Source: FEB-25 sp963726315
Lineage (GTDB): Bacteria > Chloroflexota > Anaerolineae > Anaerolineales > UBA4823
Length of the DNA stretch: 64,000 nucleotides
Direction of reading: 5' to 3'
Assembly: GCA_963726315.1 (NCBI GenBank)
Contig: CAVSBZ010000005.1
Span: forward strand, 372,001-436,000
Shown here: in pieces, positions 45,423-55,660 of the stretch
How positions within the stretch are numbered: position 1 is the stretch's first letter
Layout of the letters: each line of letters opens with the position of its first letter
The notes under the pieces: generated by a model
The model's database searches: none
Told to the model about the DNA's origin: nothing
Seen by the model: the letters and a program-made list of their open reading frames with translations, nothing else
Made by a program: the position numbers and the translations under genes

Positions 45423-47927
45423 ATGCCCATAATAAATAAGGTTAGCCTGACGATAGACGGAAAACAAGTGACTGTGCCGGCAGGAACGTTGATCGTGAAT
45501 GCTGCGAAACAGATCGGGGTTGATATCCCGGTATTCTGCTACCACCCCAAGATGGAACCAGTGGGGATGTGCAGGCAATGCCTGGTGGAAGTTGGACGTC
45601 CTGTGGTTGACCGGGCAACGGGGAACCCTGTGCTGGAAGCAGATGGCTCACTAAAAATCCAATTTGGGGCTAAATTAGAAACTGCCTGTTCAACCCCTGT
45701 TTCTGAAGGCATGGTGGTGATAGGAACCTCACCCAAAGCAGTCAATGGGCGCAAGGAGATCCTTGAATTCCTGCTGACCTCTCATCCGCTCGATTGCCCG
45801 ATCTGCGATAAAGGCGGGGAGTGCCCACTGCAAAATCTGACCATGCTCCACGGTCCCGGGCAGTCGCGCTTTAACTATGCTGAGAAGATGCATTTGGTCA
45901 AGAAACTCCCCTTGGGAGAGCTTATCTACCTGGATCGTGAGCGCTGCATCCAGTGTGGTCGGTGCGTGCGGTTCCAAAGCTTAATCGCCGATGATCCGGT
46001 GATCTCCTTCACCAACCGCGGTCGGGGAATGCAAATATTCACTCATTCCGATCCGGGTTTCAACTCTTATTTCTCTGGCAACACGACGGATATTTGCCCT
46101 GTCGGTGCGCTAACCTCAACCGACTTTCGCTTCGAGGCGCGCCCATGGGAGCTTTGTACCACTGCCTCAATCTGCCCGCACTGCCCGGTGGGCTGCAACC
46201 TGGCGATCAACCTGCGCCGGGAAGCGCGTTCGAATGGTAAGACGGTAATCAAACGCATCATGCCACGCCAGAATGAATCGGTCAATGAGATTTGGATCTG
46301 CAATAAGGGTCGCTTTGGCTACCATTATACGGAAAGCAATGACAGGCTGACCCAACCCCTAGTGCGCCGTGATGGTGAGCTGGTGGAAATTGGCTGGGAA
46401 GAAGTGCTTAGTTATGTGGCTGAGAACTTCAAGCATGCTGGTCAAAGCCTGCTGACCCTCGCCAGCGGTAGGCTCTCTAATGAAGACCTGTTCAACCTGG
46501 GCGAGCTCACTGAAGGTTTAGGTGGAAAGTCTGCCCTTTACTCAACCATGGCAGGGGGTGACCTGGTGTCCCAACTGGGGGTTGGAAAGGGTACCAATAT
46601 ATCTGACCTGGGTAAAGGCACGGTGATCCTGGTGGTAGCCAGCGACTTGCATGAGGAAGCGCCCATTTGGTGGTTGCGGGTCAAGCAGGCAGCTGAGAGC
46701 GGCGCTACGCTCATCGTGGTAAACCCCCGTCCTACCAGGCTTGATCGCTTTGCCAGCCAGGTTGTCCGCTACAAGTATGGCTCTGAAGCCAGCACCATCC
46801 TGGCGATGATTAATACCCTATCTACCAAGCAAAACTTCCCCAAGGCGCCCAAAATCAGCCAGGGCGGGGAGGCGATAAAAGCAGCTGCTGAATCCATATC
46901 AACTGCTGACAACTTGATTGTATTTTATGGCAGTGAAGGTATTGGTCTGGAAGCCTCGGCAGCCCTGGCACAAGCCTGCGCCAATCTGCTGATCGTCACA
47001 AACCACGTGTGCAAGGTCAACAATGGGTTAATCGCAGTCTGGCCGCGGGCAAATGACCAGGGCGCCTGGGAAATCGGTTTCCGTCCGTTAGCAAATATAA
47101 AAGATGCTCTTCAACAGTATGAAGCTGTATATATTGCCGCCGCCGACCCGGCAGGGGATGACCCTTCACTTGTGGAAGCCATCCGCAATGCGGGTTTCGT
47201 GGTCGTCCAGGACCTGTTTTTGACGGAGACGGCTAAACTGGCGGATGTCGTCTTACCTGCTCAACCCTTCACCGAACGCGAGGGCAGCTTCACCTCAGGT
47301 GAGCGTCGCGTACAGCGCTTTTACCCGGGTGTGGTGCGGAATGAATATAAACCGGATTATGCCATCACCGCGGCCATCGCTAATCTGAGCGGGGTTGATG
47401 TGGAAACGTTCCCTTTACGGATCTTTAACCGCCTGGCAATGAAAGTGCCTGCGTTTTCTGGAATCAATTATCGCCTCCTGGCCCAGGTGACCGAACAGTG
47501 GCCGATCGTCGGTCGCGGAGATCTGTATTACGGTGGGACCTTATATGCCAATGCGCAGGGATTGGGTGTGCAGTTATCGCTCCCTTCCCAGACGCCGTCA
47601 CTCACCTGGCCTCAATTACCTGAGATAGCTAAAACAGATGGCGCCTTGCTCGCCGTGCCGATAACCAAGCTTTATGATCGCGGCCAGATGATCCATCGCA
47701 GCACATTACTCAAACAGCGTATTCCCTCGGCTAATATTGTAATTAATCCTGTTGATGCACAACGTATGAACATTTCGGGTGGATCCACGGTGAATTTCAC
47801 CCTCAATGGCAACCGTGTTGAAGTTGAGCTGCAGCTAAGTGAAGAGGTACCTGCAGGGGTGGCATTTATCCCACGCAGCATGGGGGTGCCGCTTGATTCA
47901 CCCGTATTGATCGAGATAAAGGTTTAG
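45423..47927 (+). CDS. nuoG: NADH-quinone oxidoreductase subunit G
   Basis: 834 residues. N-terminal [2Fe-2S] domain (CYHPKMEPVGMCRQC), a His-ligated [4Fe-4S] cluster (HPLDCPICDKGGECPLQN) and a [4Fe-4S] with CIQCGRCVRFQ. A molybdopterin-oxidoreductase-like domain (about 245-834) then starts with a CPHCPVGCN motif. It is the 75-kDa subunit and carries most of the iron-sulphur wire. The pterin-type domain is probably structural. Length is normal for the G subunits that keep the extra N7-like site. Confidence 0.95.
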   Translation: MPIINKVSLTIDGKQVTVPAGTLIVNAAKQIGVDIPVFCYHPKMEPVGMCRQCLVEVGRPVVDRATGNPVLEADGSLKIQFGAKLETACSTPVSEGMVVIGTSPKAVNGRKEILEFLLTSHPLDCPICDKGGECPLQNLTMLHGPGQSRFNYAEKMHLVKKLPLGELIYLDRERCIQCGRCVRFQSLIADDPVISFTNRGRGMQIFTHSDPGFNSYFSGNTTDICPVGALTSTDFRFEARPWELCTTASICPHCPVGCNLAINLRREARSNGKTVIKRIMPRQNESVNEIWICNKGRFGYHYTESNDRLTQPLVRRDGELVEIGWEEVLSYVAENFKHAGQSLLTLASGRLSNEDLFNLGELTEGLGGKSALYSTMAGGDLVSQLGVGKGTNISDLGKGTVILVVASDLHEEAPIWWLRVKQAAESGATLIVVNPRPTRLDRFASQVVRYKYGSEASTILAMINTLSTKQNFPKAPKISQGGEAIKAAAESISTADNLIVFYGSEGIGLEASAALAQACANLLIVTNHVCKVNNGLIAVWPRANDQGAWEIGFRPLANIKDALQQYEAVYIAAADPAGDDPSLVEAIRNAGFVVVQDLFLTETAKLADVVLPAQPFTEREGSFTSGERRVQRFYPGVVRNEYKPDYAITAAIANLSGVDVETFPLRIFNRLAMKVPAFSGINYRLLAQVTEQWPIVGRGDLYYGGTLYANAQGLGVQLSLPSQTPSLTWPQLPEIAKTDGALLAVPITKLYDRGQMIHRSTLLKQRIPSANIVINPVDAQRMNISGGSTVNFTLNGNRVEVELQLSEEVPAGVAFIPRSMGVPLDSPVLIEIKV

Positions 47928-47985
47928 TATTCCGACTTAGTAACATGATATTACGAGGACGAATGCATAATAGAACGAGGTCTGC

Positions 47986-49008
47986 ATGACGGCTGGCTTA
48001 CTCATCGAATACATCATTAAATCGGGGATTATCCTGATCGGAATGACGCTCGGCTTTGCTTATGTCACTTATTATGAGCGCAAGGCATTAGCCCGCATCC
48101 AGTCGCGCATCGGACCCAACCGGGCGGGACCCTTCGGCATTTTACAGCCGGTCGCAGACGGGGTTAAGCTGATTTTCAAGGAAGAATTCGTCCCTGCAAA
48201 ATCGGATAAACTCCTGTTCCTGCTGGCTCCGGTGATCACGGTCATTCCTGCCCTGATCATTACCGCGGTAGTACCCTGGGGGCGCGTTATTGAGCTGTTC
48301 GGTCGCCAGATAAACCTGTACCTGGCTGATGTGAATGTAGCCATTCTTTATCTCGGTGCAATCGCTTCAATTTCTGTCTATGGGATCGTCATCGCCGGTT
48401 GGTCATCGAATAACAAGTACGCCATGATGGGCGGCTTGCGCTCGACTGCCCAGATGATCTCGTATGAGCTGGCACTGGGCTTAGCCTTCGTTAGCGTAAC
48501 GATATTAGCCGGTTCGATGAGCCTGGTGGATATAGTCGAAATACAGGGAGCGAACGGTTTCCTCGGCTGGATCGTATGGAACCTCTCCCAACCCCTGGCG
48601 TTCATCATTTTCCTCATCGCTGCGATGGCTGAGACCAACCGTTCACCGTTCGACATGCCTGAGGCAGAACAAGAGCTGACTGCTGGCTACCACACAGAAT
48701 ACTCAGGGATGAAGTTCGCTTTGTTCTTCATGGCTGAATATATCAAGATTATTGCTGTCAGTATGATTGCCGCCACGCTTTTCCTGGGTGGTTATCTGGG
48801 TCCATTTATAGATCAGCTGCCCTGGATGGGACCAATCTACTTGTTTATTAAGACACTCATCATGATCTTCATTTTCATCTGGGTTCGGGCAACTTTCCCA
48901 CGCTTCAGGTACGACCGCCTGATGGCGTTTGGATGGAAGGTGCTGCTCCCGTTGGCATTCCTCAATATGTTCATTGCTGCCGTGATCACCGTGATGAGGG
49001 GAGGTTAG
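47986..49008 (+). CDS. nuoH: NADH-quinone oxidoreductase subunit H
   Basis: 340 residues with about 8-9 membrane helices. Family signatures: YYERKALARIQSRIGPNRAG near the N-terminus and AETNRSPFDMPEAEQELTAG in the middle. These loops line the quinone entry channel. A 58-base gap separates it from nuoG; nuoI starts 4 bases after its stop and the ribosome site for nuoI lies within its 3' end. Confidence 0.95.
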   Translation: MTAGLLIEYIIKSGIILIGMTLGFAYVTYYERKALARIQSRIGPNRAGPFGILQPVADGVKLIFKEEFVPAKSDKLLFLLAPVITVIPALIITAVVPWGRVIELFGRQINLYLADVNVAILYLGAIASISVYGIVIAGWSSNNKYAMMGGLRSTAQMISYELALGLAFVSVTILAGSMSLVDIVEIQGANGFLGWIVWNLSQPLAFIIFLIAAMAETNRSPFDMPEAEQELTAGYHTEYSGMKFALFFMAEYIKIIAVSMIAATLFLGGYLGPFIDQLPWMGPIYLFIKTLIMIFIFIWVRATFPRFRYDRLMAFGWKVLLPLAFLNMFIAAVITVMRGG

Positions 49009-49012
49009 TGGT

Positions 49013-49519
49013 ATGTTTATCGTGGAACTAGGGCGTGGACTATGGACCACGCTACGGATGATGTTCGATAAGCCGGTAACGGTCCAATACCCGGAAGTCA
49101 AGCGACCGGTCATGTCGCGCTTTAAAGGACGCCATAATTTACACCGTTATGATAATGGTCTGGAAAAATGTATTGGTTGTGCTTTATGTGCCGCTGCCTG
49201 CCCTGCAGACGCAATTTTTGTTGAAGCGGCGGAAAACACTGACGACGAGCGCTATTCGCCGGGTGAACGTTATGCCAGCACATATGAGATCAATATGTTA
49301 CGCTGCATCTTTTGCGGGTACTGTGAAGACGCCTGCCCGACGGAGGCGATCATCCTGGGCGATAATTATGAGCTCTCATTCACCGACCGGCGCCAGGCGA
49401 TTTACACCAAGGCATTGCTACTCATGCCGGTACCGCCGGGAGGGAAACCAACTCCACAAAAAGTGGAACCGCATTCATTCGACCGTGCCATACCCGTCAT
49501 GGAAAATCCCAAGGATTGA
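49013..49519 (+). CDS. nuoI: NADH-quinone oxidoreductase subunit I
   Basis: 168 residues with two 8-Fe ferredoxin motifs: CIGCALCAAACPADAI and CIFCGYCEDACPTEAI. They hold clusters N6a and N6b, which pass electrons to NuoB. There is a short N-terminal amphipathic helix and a C-terminal extension rich in Pro and charged residues. It is tightly linked to nuoH. Confidence 0.96.
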   Translation: MFIVELGRGLWTTLRMMFDKPVTVQYPEVKRPVMSRFKGRHNLHRYDNGLEKCIGCALCAAACPADAIFVEAAENTDDERYSPGERYASTYEINMLRCIFCGYCEDACPTEAIILGDNYELSFTDRRQAIYTKALLLMPVPPGGKPTPQKVEPHSFDRAIPVMENPKD

Positions 49520-49540
49520 TTTTCGAGAGTAAAACACTTT

Positions 49541-50050
49541 ATGACCCCACAATTGTTCCTCTTCCTGCTATTAGCCCTGGTTGCCATTGCCTCTGCCTTG
49601 GGGATGCTCATCAGTCGTAACGCCATTTATTCAGCCCTGTTCCTGGTGGTAAATTTTGCCACGGTGGCGGTGTTTTTCTTGCTATTGGATGCACCGTTCA
49701 TTGCTATTGCCCAGGTGAGCGTTTATACAGGGGCGATCATGGTCTTGTTCCTGTTCGTGATCATGCTCCTAGGCGCGGAAAGGGCTGGGCCGATCCAGGC
49801 GATCCAGTGGCAACGACCTTTGGCGATCACATTAGCGGTAATTCTATTACTGGAAGCAGGATACATCATTTACACCAATAAGAGCCTGGCGGTAGCAGCT
49901 GAGCAGCAACTTCCACTGGGGTTTGGCAGCCCTACCGCAGTAGGTACGGCATTATTCAACAGCTACTTGCTTCCTTTCGAAATTACCTCGGTTTTATTAT
50001 TGGTCGCCATGATTGGCGCCATCGTGCTGACTAAGAGCGAGAAAAAATAA
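49541..50050 (+). CDS. nuoJ: NADH-quinone oxidoreductase subunit J
   Basis: 169 residues, five transmembrane helices, with the conserved YTGAIMVLFLFVIMLLG stretch in the third helix that forms a pi-bulge in complex I structures. It is a membrane-arm subunit linking the quinone end to the antiporter-like subunits. Confidence 0.93.
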   Translation: MTPQLFLFLLLALVAIASALGMLISRNAIYSALFLVVNFATVAVFFLLLDAPFIAIAQVSVYTGAIMVLFLFVIMLLGAERAGPIQAIQWQRPLAITLAVILLLEAGYIIYTNKSLAVAAEQQLPLGFGSPTAVGTALFNSYLLPFEITSVLLLVAMIGAIVLTKSEKK

Positions 50051-50062
50051 CGGAGAGTGCGT

Positions 50063-50365
50063 ATGCTTCCTGTTTATTATTACCTGGGCTTATCAATCAT
50101 CCTGTTCACCATCGGCGCATTGGGTGTTCTTATCCGACGGAATGCCATCGTGATTTTTATGTCGGTCGAGCTGATGCTCAATGCAGCCAACCTGGCATTT
50201 GTGGCATACGCCCGTTATTGGCAGTCGATGAACGGGCAGATTTTCGTCTTTTTCATCATGACGGTGGCAGCGGCAGAGGTAGCTATTGGTCTGGCTCTGA
50301 TCGTGACCATCTTCCGCTCCAAGGCGAGTATTGATGTAGATCAGATCAGCACACTAAAGGGTTAG
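50063..50365 (+). CDS. nuoK: NADH-quinone oxidoreductase subunit K
   Basis: 100 residues from the ATG at 50063, 7 bases after GGAG; the GTG at 50057 is inside the site. Three helices, with the conserved Glu in SVELMLNAANLAFVA and a second in TVAAAEVAIGLAL. It takes part in proton translocation with NuoJ and NuoN. Confidence 0.94.
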   Translation: MLPVYYYLGLSIILFTIGALGVLIRRNAIVIFMSVELMLNAANLAFVAYARYWQSMNGQIFVFFIMTVAAAEVAIGLALIVTIFRSKASIDVDQISTLKG

Positions 50366-50386
50366 TCAGGTTAACGGAGATACACC

Positions 50387-52534
50387 ATGGGTTTGAGTGA
50401 TGCATTGAATGCGGGCCAGTTTTTCTACCTTGTGCCATTTGTAGTCTTCTTCCCCGTCATTGGCTTGCTATTAAATATTATCTTCGGTAAGTGGCTTGGT
50501 GAAAAAATCATTGGGGCGATCGCCTGCATTGCCTCTGGGGCAGCTTTCGTTATAGCAGTCATGCTCGGGCTGGCGCTGATCGGGCATCCCGAGGGGATGT
50601 CACTGCCTTATCTCAATTGGATCACCATCGGCTCCTTGCAATTAGATTGGGCTTTCCGCGTGGACACGCTCTCGGTGACCATGATGTTGGTGGTCGGTGG
50701 GGTGGGTTCCCTGATCCATATCTACGCTGTTGGTTACATGCACGATGACGTGCGCCATAACGGTGACCCTGGTCGCTTCCGCCGCTTTTTCGTGTATTTC
50801 AACCTGTTCATCGCCGCCATGATGATCCTGGTCAGTGCTAATAACTACATAATGCTGTTCGTCGGTTGGGAGGGTGTGGGCCTTTGTTCGTTCCTGTTGA
50901 TCAGCTTCTGGTACGAGAAGGGCAAGGATGGTATCGGCAACGCCCTGGCAGGTAAAAAAGCGTTTATCGTTAACCGTATTGGTGATTTAGGCTTCCTCAT
51001 CGCCGCCTTCCTGATGTTCAAATATTTCCAGCCTCTCTCACCAAACGGGGTCTTCACCTTTGATTTCCAGCTGGTTGCCAACCTGGCCTCCCAGGTGCCT
51101 CCCGCAATCATAGTAGCCATCACCCTGTTCATGCTGCTGGGCGTAACGGGTAAATCTGCCCAGCTTCCACTATATGTGTGGCTGCCTGATGCCATGGCTG
51201 GTCCTACCCCTGTCTCAGCATTGATCCATGCTGCAACAATGGTAACAGCCGGTGTCTACCTGATCACCCGCTCGCATGCACTATTTTCACTTGTGCCGGT
51301 CACCCAAAACTGGGTGGCGATCGTAGGCGGAGTGACTGCTTTGTTTGCTGCCACGATTGCGGTCGCTCAATTTGACATCAAGAAAGTGCTGGCGTATTCC
51401 ACCATCAGCCAGCTGGGCTTTATGGTTGCTGCGGTTGGCATGGGTGCCTATGTCGCTGGCATGTTTCAGCTTGTTACTCATGCCTTCTTCAAAGCCCTGC
51501 TCTTTCTATCTGCAGGCTCGGTGATCCAGGGGATCGAGCGCGGCGAGCACGAAGTGGAGCATGACCCTAACCTGCGTAAACGTATGAAGCACGAGCAGCA
51601 TTACGATCCGCAGGATATGCGCAATATGGGTGGTTTACGCCACAAGATGAAGACCACCTTCGTGGTCTACGTGATCGGCGCGTTGGCTTTGGGTGGTATC
51701 GTCCCACTGGCGGGCTTTTGGTCCAAGGACGAAATCCTGGCAGAGGCCAGCACGCTCAACCCGGTTGTGTATTGGCTGCTGCTGATTGCAGCCTTCTTCA
51801 CCGCTTTCTATATGGGGCGCCAGGTCTTCATGGTGTTCTTCGGAGAGGCACGCTCAGAACCCGCCATTCATGCTGAAGAAAGCAAGGCAATCATCACCAT
51901 CCCGCTGATGATTTTGGCATTATTATCCATCACGGGTGGTTTTCTGAACTTCCCCTCTCTGCACACACTAACCACCTGGCTGGACCATACCGTCCAGGCT
52001 GTGGTGGGTGGTGAAGGCGAGGCAGTCAGTTTTAACTTTGTAGTTGCCATACTTTCCACCGTCCTGGCAGTTGGAGGTATCGTTCTGGCGTGGTACCTGT
52101 ATATCCGCCGTGCGCGTGATATGGAAAAACTACCCCTCAAGGATCGTCCGGATGATCCACTCCGCTCGATCATCGGTCCTGTTTTTACTCTGCTGGAGAA
52201 TAAATACTGGGTCGATGAGCTTTACGGCTACGTAATTGTAAAACCTTATCAATGGCTGTCTAAATTCCTGGCTGAGAAGGTGGATTGGGATTTCTGGCAC
52301 GACTTCGTCCACGAAAAAATCCTGGTGCGCAGCTTTAACTGGGTAACGCGCATGCTTGCGGGTCCAGTCGATTTAGGCATCATCGATGGGATCGCCAACT
52401 TCCTGGGCGATGGTTTCAAGGAGCTGGCTGCACAGATGCGGAAATTACAATCAGGTTTTGTGCGAAATTATGCGCTCTCCATTTTTATCGGTGTCGTATT
52501 CATTATCGGTTATCTGATCATTCGCTTGGGATAG
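50387..52534 (+). CDS. nuoL: NADH-quinone oxidoreductase subunit L
   Basis: 715 residues, about 16 helices with the distal antiporter-like fold. Signature: IHAATMVTAGVYLI (about 282-295) and a Lys-rich region near TGKSAQLPLYVWLPDAMAG. A charged loop of about 20 residues (ERGEHEVEHDPNLRKRM and so on) interrupts the usual HDMRxMGGL region. The long lateral helix with a terminal helix is present. It pumps protons at the end of the membrane arm. Confidence 0.94.
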   Translation: MGLSDALNAGQFFYLVPFVVFFPVIGLLLNIIFGKWLGEKIIGAIACIASGAAFVIAVMLGLALIGHPEGMSLPYLNWITIGSLQLDWAFRVDTLSVTMMLVVGGVGSLIHIYAVGYMHDDVRHNGDPGRFRRFFVYFNLFIAAMMILVSANNYIMLFVGWEGVGLCSFLLISFWYEKGKDGIGNALAGKKAFIVNRIGDLGFLIAAFLMFKYFQPLSPNGVFTFDFQLVANLASQVPPAIIVAITLFMLLGVTGKSAQLPLYVWLPDAMAGPTPVSALIHAATMVTAGVYLITRSHALFSLVPVTQNWVAIVGGVTALFAATIAVAQFDIKKVLAYSTISQLGFMVAAVGMGAYVAGMFQLVTHAFFKALLFLSAGSVIQGIERGEHEVEHDPNLRKRMKHEQHYDPQDMRNMGGLRHKMKTTFVVYVIGALALGGIVPLAGFWSKDEILAEASTLNPVVYWLLLIAAFFTAFYMGRQVFMVFFGEARSEPAIHAEESKAIITIPLMILALLSITGGFLNFPSLHTLTTWLDHTVQAVVGGEGEAVSFNFVVAILSTVLAVGGIVLAWYLYIRRARDMEKLPLKDRPDDPLRSIIGPVFTLLENKYWVDELYGYVIVKPYQWLSKFLAEKVDWDFWHDFVHEKILVRSFNWVTRMLAGPVDLGIIDGIANFLGDGFKELAAQMRKLQSGFVRNYALSIFIGVVFIIGYLIIRLG

Positions 52535-52586
52535 ACTGCGGTGGCAATCAGACCGCACAATGCTACTTTGCTATAGAGGAACAGAC

Positions 52587-54104
52587 ATGAACTTAGTGAA
52601 CTCAGTACTCCATCCACTTACCCTGACGGTTTTTTTGCCCCTGATAGGCGTTTTGGTGATCCTCTTCATGAAACCCGAGTGGAAAACTGCCATTCGCTGG
52701 ATTGCCCTGGCTGCCTCGATCGCAACTTTCGCCATCTCGGTGGTGATGCTGACTTATTTCCAGGTCGGCAACCCTGACATCCAGATGGAAATCAATATAC
52801 CCTGGTTCCAGTTTGCTGGTTGGACCATCAGCTACCACCTGGGAGTGGATGGATTGAGTATTTTATTGGTCATGCTCACTACACTTCTCACCCCGCTTGC
52901 AATCATCTCCACCTGGAATGCCATCGAAGACCGGGTGAAGGAATTTATGATCTTCTTCCTGCTGCTCGAAGTGGGTATGGTGGGTGTCTTTGTATCTCTA
53001 GACCTGTTTTTATTCTATATTTTCTGGGAATTCAGCCTGGTGCCGATGTATTTCATCATTGGGATGTGGGGCGGACCGCGTCGTATGTATGCTGCCCTGA
53101 AGTTCTTCCTGTATACCATGGCAGGTTCCATCCTCATGCTCCTGGCGATTTTATGGTTGGGGATATACCAGGGAACGTTTTCCGTCACCGATATCATTGC
53201 CAAAGGCAATATTCCAGCCAACATCCAGTTCTGGCTTTTCCTGGCATTTGCCGCGGCATTTGCCATCAAAGTCCCCATGTGGCCATTGCATTCCTGGCTA
53301 CCTGATGCACACGTTGAAGCTCCGACAGCCGGTTCAGTGATCCTGGCGGGTGTATTGCTGAAGCTGGGTACCTACGGTTTCGTGCGCTTCAACCTATCCA
53401 TGTTCCCAAGCGCAGCCATCAAGCTGGCTCCTTGGATCGCTGGATTGGCGGTAATCGGTATCCTATATGGAGCAGCCGTTTCATACGCCCAAAAGGATGC
53501 CAAGAAGTTGGTAGCCTATTCCTCCGTGAGCCACCTGGGCTTCGTGATGTTGGGTCTATTTGCCCTCAATGCCCAGGGTATCGAAGGGGGTATCCTGCAG
53601 ATGGTCAACCACGGCATCAGCACGGGTGCCTTGTTCCTTATCGTCGGCATGATCTACGAGCGCCGGCATACCCGTGAGATGGATGCATTTGGAGGCCTGT
53701 GGAAGATCATGCCGATCTATGGAGCTATGACCCTGGTGGTGACCCTCTCATCGATGGGGTTGCCAGGTCTGAACGGATTTGTGGGCGAGTTTACCATCCT
53801 GCTCGGAGCATTCGGTTCGGCTTATATTTCGCCCTGGTTCGCTGGCCTGGCCGCAATTGGAATCATCCTGGCTGCAATCTACCTGCTGTTCATGTTCCAG
53901 AAACTTTTCCTGGGGCAACTGGATAAGGAAGAGAATAAGATACTTAAGGATATCAACTGGCGTGAAATTGCCACCCTGGTCCCGTTAATAATCCTTATTT
54001 TCTGGATCGGTCTGTATCCCAAGCCGTTCTTCACCATCATGGGCCCATCTGTGAATAAGCTGGTTAGTATTATTTCAGCAGCGGCTGGTGCTGGCATACC
54101 ATGA
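52587..54104 (+). CDS. nuoM: NADH-quinone oxidoreductase subunit M
   Basis: 505 residues from the ATG at 52587, 6 bases after AGAGGA; a reading from 52560 precedes the ribosome site. Antiporter-like subunit: YHLGVDGLSILLVML, EFSLVPMYFIIGMWG, and MWPLHSWLPDAHVEAPTAG with the conserved Glu and Lys of the proton path. Fourteen helices as usual. It follows nuoL by 52 bases. Confidence 0.95.
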   Translation: MNLVNSVLHPLTLTVFLPLIGVLVILFMKPEWKTAIRWIALAASIATFAISVVMLTYFQVGNPDIQMEINIPWFQFAGWTISYHLGVDGLSILLVMLTTLLTPLAIISTWNAIEDRVKEFMIFFLLLEVGMVGVFVSLDLFLFYIFWEFSLVPMYFIIGMWGGPRRMYAALKFFLYTMAGSILMLLAILWLGIYQGTFSVTDIIAKGNIPANIQFWLFLAFAAAFAIKVPMWPLHSWLPDAHVEAPTAGSVILAGVLLKLGTYGFVRFNLSMFPSAAIKLAPWIAGLAVIGILYGAAVSYAQKDAKKLVAYSSVSHLGFVMLGLFALNAQGIEGGILQMVNHGISTGALFLIVGMIYERRHTREMDAFGGLWKIMPIYGAMTLVVTLSSMGLPGLNGFVGEFTILLGAFGSAYISPWFAGLAAIGIILAAIYLLFMFQKLFLGQLDKEENKILKDINWREIATLVPLIILIFWIGLYPKPFFTIMGPSVNKLVSIISAAAGAGIP

Positions 54105-54202
54105 AAGCTTACTTAAATAATACCGCTATTTGGGTTCGGCAATTTACACCACCCAAATACCTCCCCACACTTCGGTGCAAGCGGTTGGCAGGAGATTAAG
54201 GA

Positions 54203-55660
54203 ATGACCGTAAATGACCTGCTGCACAACATGAATGTGATCCTGCCCCTGGCAGTACTGATTGCTTGGAGCTGTATCCTGCTGATAGTAGACCTGACCAT
54301 TCCCAAGGGGCATAAGGGATGGACGGCTGTGATGGCCGCATTCGGCCTGGTGCTGTGCCTGGGATTAAGCGTTGCGCAGTATGGGCGAGCAGCTACCGGC
54401 TTTAATGGCATGGTCATCAATGATGGCTTTTCAACCTTCTTAAGTATATTGTTCCTCAGCAGCGGCCTCGCTGCGATCGCCGTGGCTTACGATTACCTCA
54501 AACGCATGGATATCGAGCGGGGCGAGTATTACGTTTTATTGCTGTTCTCGATTAGCGGTATGATGCTGATGGCAGTCGCCAATGACCTGATCGTGGTCTT
54601 CCTGGCATTGGAGCTATTGTCCATCCCGCTGTATGTCCTGGCAGGTTTTGCCCGCCCAAGAGTAGAGTCAGAAGAAGCCTCGATCAAGTACTTCTTGATG
54701 GGTGCGTTTTCAGGCAGTTTCGTTGTTTTCGGTATTGCCCTGGTATTCGGTGCCACCGGCACAACCAACCTGACTCAAATTTTCACCTCCATCGGTTCCG
54801 AGGTCGCCAACCTGCCGCTGCTCACAGTAGGCGCCGGACTGATCCTGGTGGGGTTTGGTTTTAAAGTGGCAGCGGTACCTTTCCATATGTGGACGCCCGA
54901 TGTTTACCACGGTTCACCATCCGCCGTAACTGCTTTTATGTCGGTTGGAGCTAAAGCTGCCGGGTTTGCTGCCCTGCTCCGCATCTTTGTCTCCGCTTTC
55001 CCTGCCCTTTCCACCGATTTAACCATGATCTTATGGGCGATTTCGGCACTGACTATGTTCCTCGGGAATGTGGTTGCCATTGCTCAATCCAATATTAAAC
55101 GCATGCTGGCGTATTCCAGCATCGCACACGCCGGCTACATTTTAATGGCGCTTGTGCCATATGGAAATACTTCCGTCAACTCGGATACAGTCAGCGCAGC
55201 CCTGTTTTACCTGGTTGCCTACGCTCTCACCAGCTTTGGAGCCTGGGCAGTGGTGATCGCGCTGGAAAAGGCGGAAGGAAAAGGGCTGGAGATGAACGAT
55301 TACGCCGGCCTGGCACGCAAATACCCGCTCCTGGCGGCTTGCATGGCGGTGTTCATGCTCAGTTTCATTGGTGTACCGCCCACGGTGGGCTTCATGGGAA
55401 AGTTTTACCTGTTCCGCACGGTGATTGAAGGTGGCTACCTGGGATTGGCGTTGATCGGTGTATTCACTTCACTGATATCTGCATATTACTACCTGCGCGT
55501 CATCGTGATCATGTACATGCGTGAAGGTGAGCCGGAAGCCAGGACTGAGTTCTGGGTGCAGTTTACCGCCGCCCTGACAGCTGTCCTGATCATCCTCCTC
55601 ACCCTGTTTGCGCAACCCCTGCTTACCCTGGCATCCAAGGCGGTAATGTTAACTTTCTGA
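54203..55660 (+). CDS. nuoN: NADH-quinone oxidoreductase subunit N
   Basis: 485 residues, antiporter-like subunit with 14 helices. Markers: DLIVVFLALELLSIPLYVLAG, AAVPFHMWTPDVYHGSP with the proton-path Lys helix, and SNIKRMLAYSSIAHAGYIL. It closes the nuo operon; a terminator follows. A 98-base gap separates it from nuoM, with AGGAG before the ATG. Confidence 0.95.
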   Translation: MTVNDLLHNMNVILPLAVLIAWSCILLIVDLTIPKGHKGWTAVMAAFGLVLCLGLSVAQYGRAATGFNGMVINDGFSTFLSILFLSSGLAAIAVAYDYLKRMDIERGEYYVLLLFSISGMMLMAVANDLIVVFLALELLSIPLYVLAGFARPRVESEEASIKYFLMGAFSGSFVVFGIALVFGATGTTNLTQIFTSIGSEVANLPLLTVGAGLILVGFGFKVAAVPFHMWTPDVYHGSPSAVTAFMSVGAKAAGFAALLRIFVSAFPALSTDLTMILWAISALTMFLGNVVAIAQSNIKRMLAYSSIAHAGYILMALVPYGNTSVNSDTVSAALFYLVAYALTSFGAWAVVIALEKAEGKGLEMNDYAGLARKYPLLAACMAVFMLSFIGVPPTVGFMGKFYLFRTVIEGGYLGLALIGVFTSLISAYYYLRVIVIMYMREGEPEARTEFWVQFTAALTAVLIILLTLFAQPLLTLASKAVMLTF

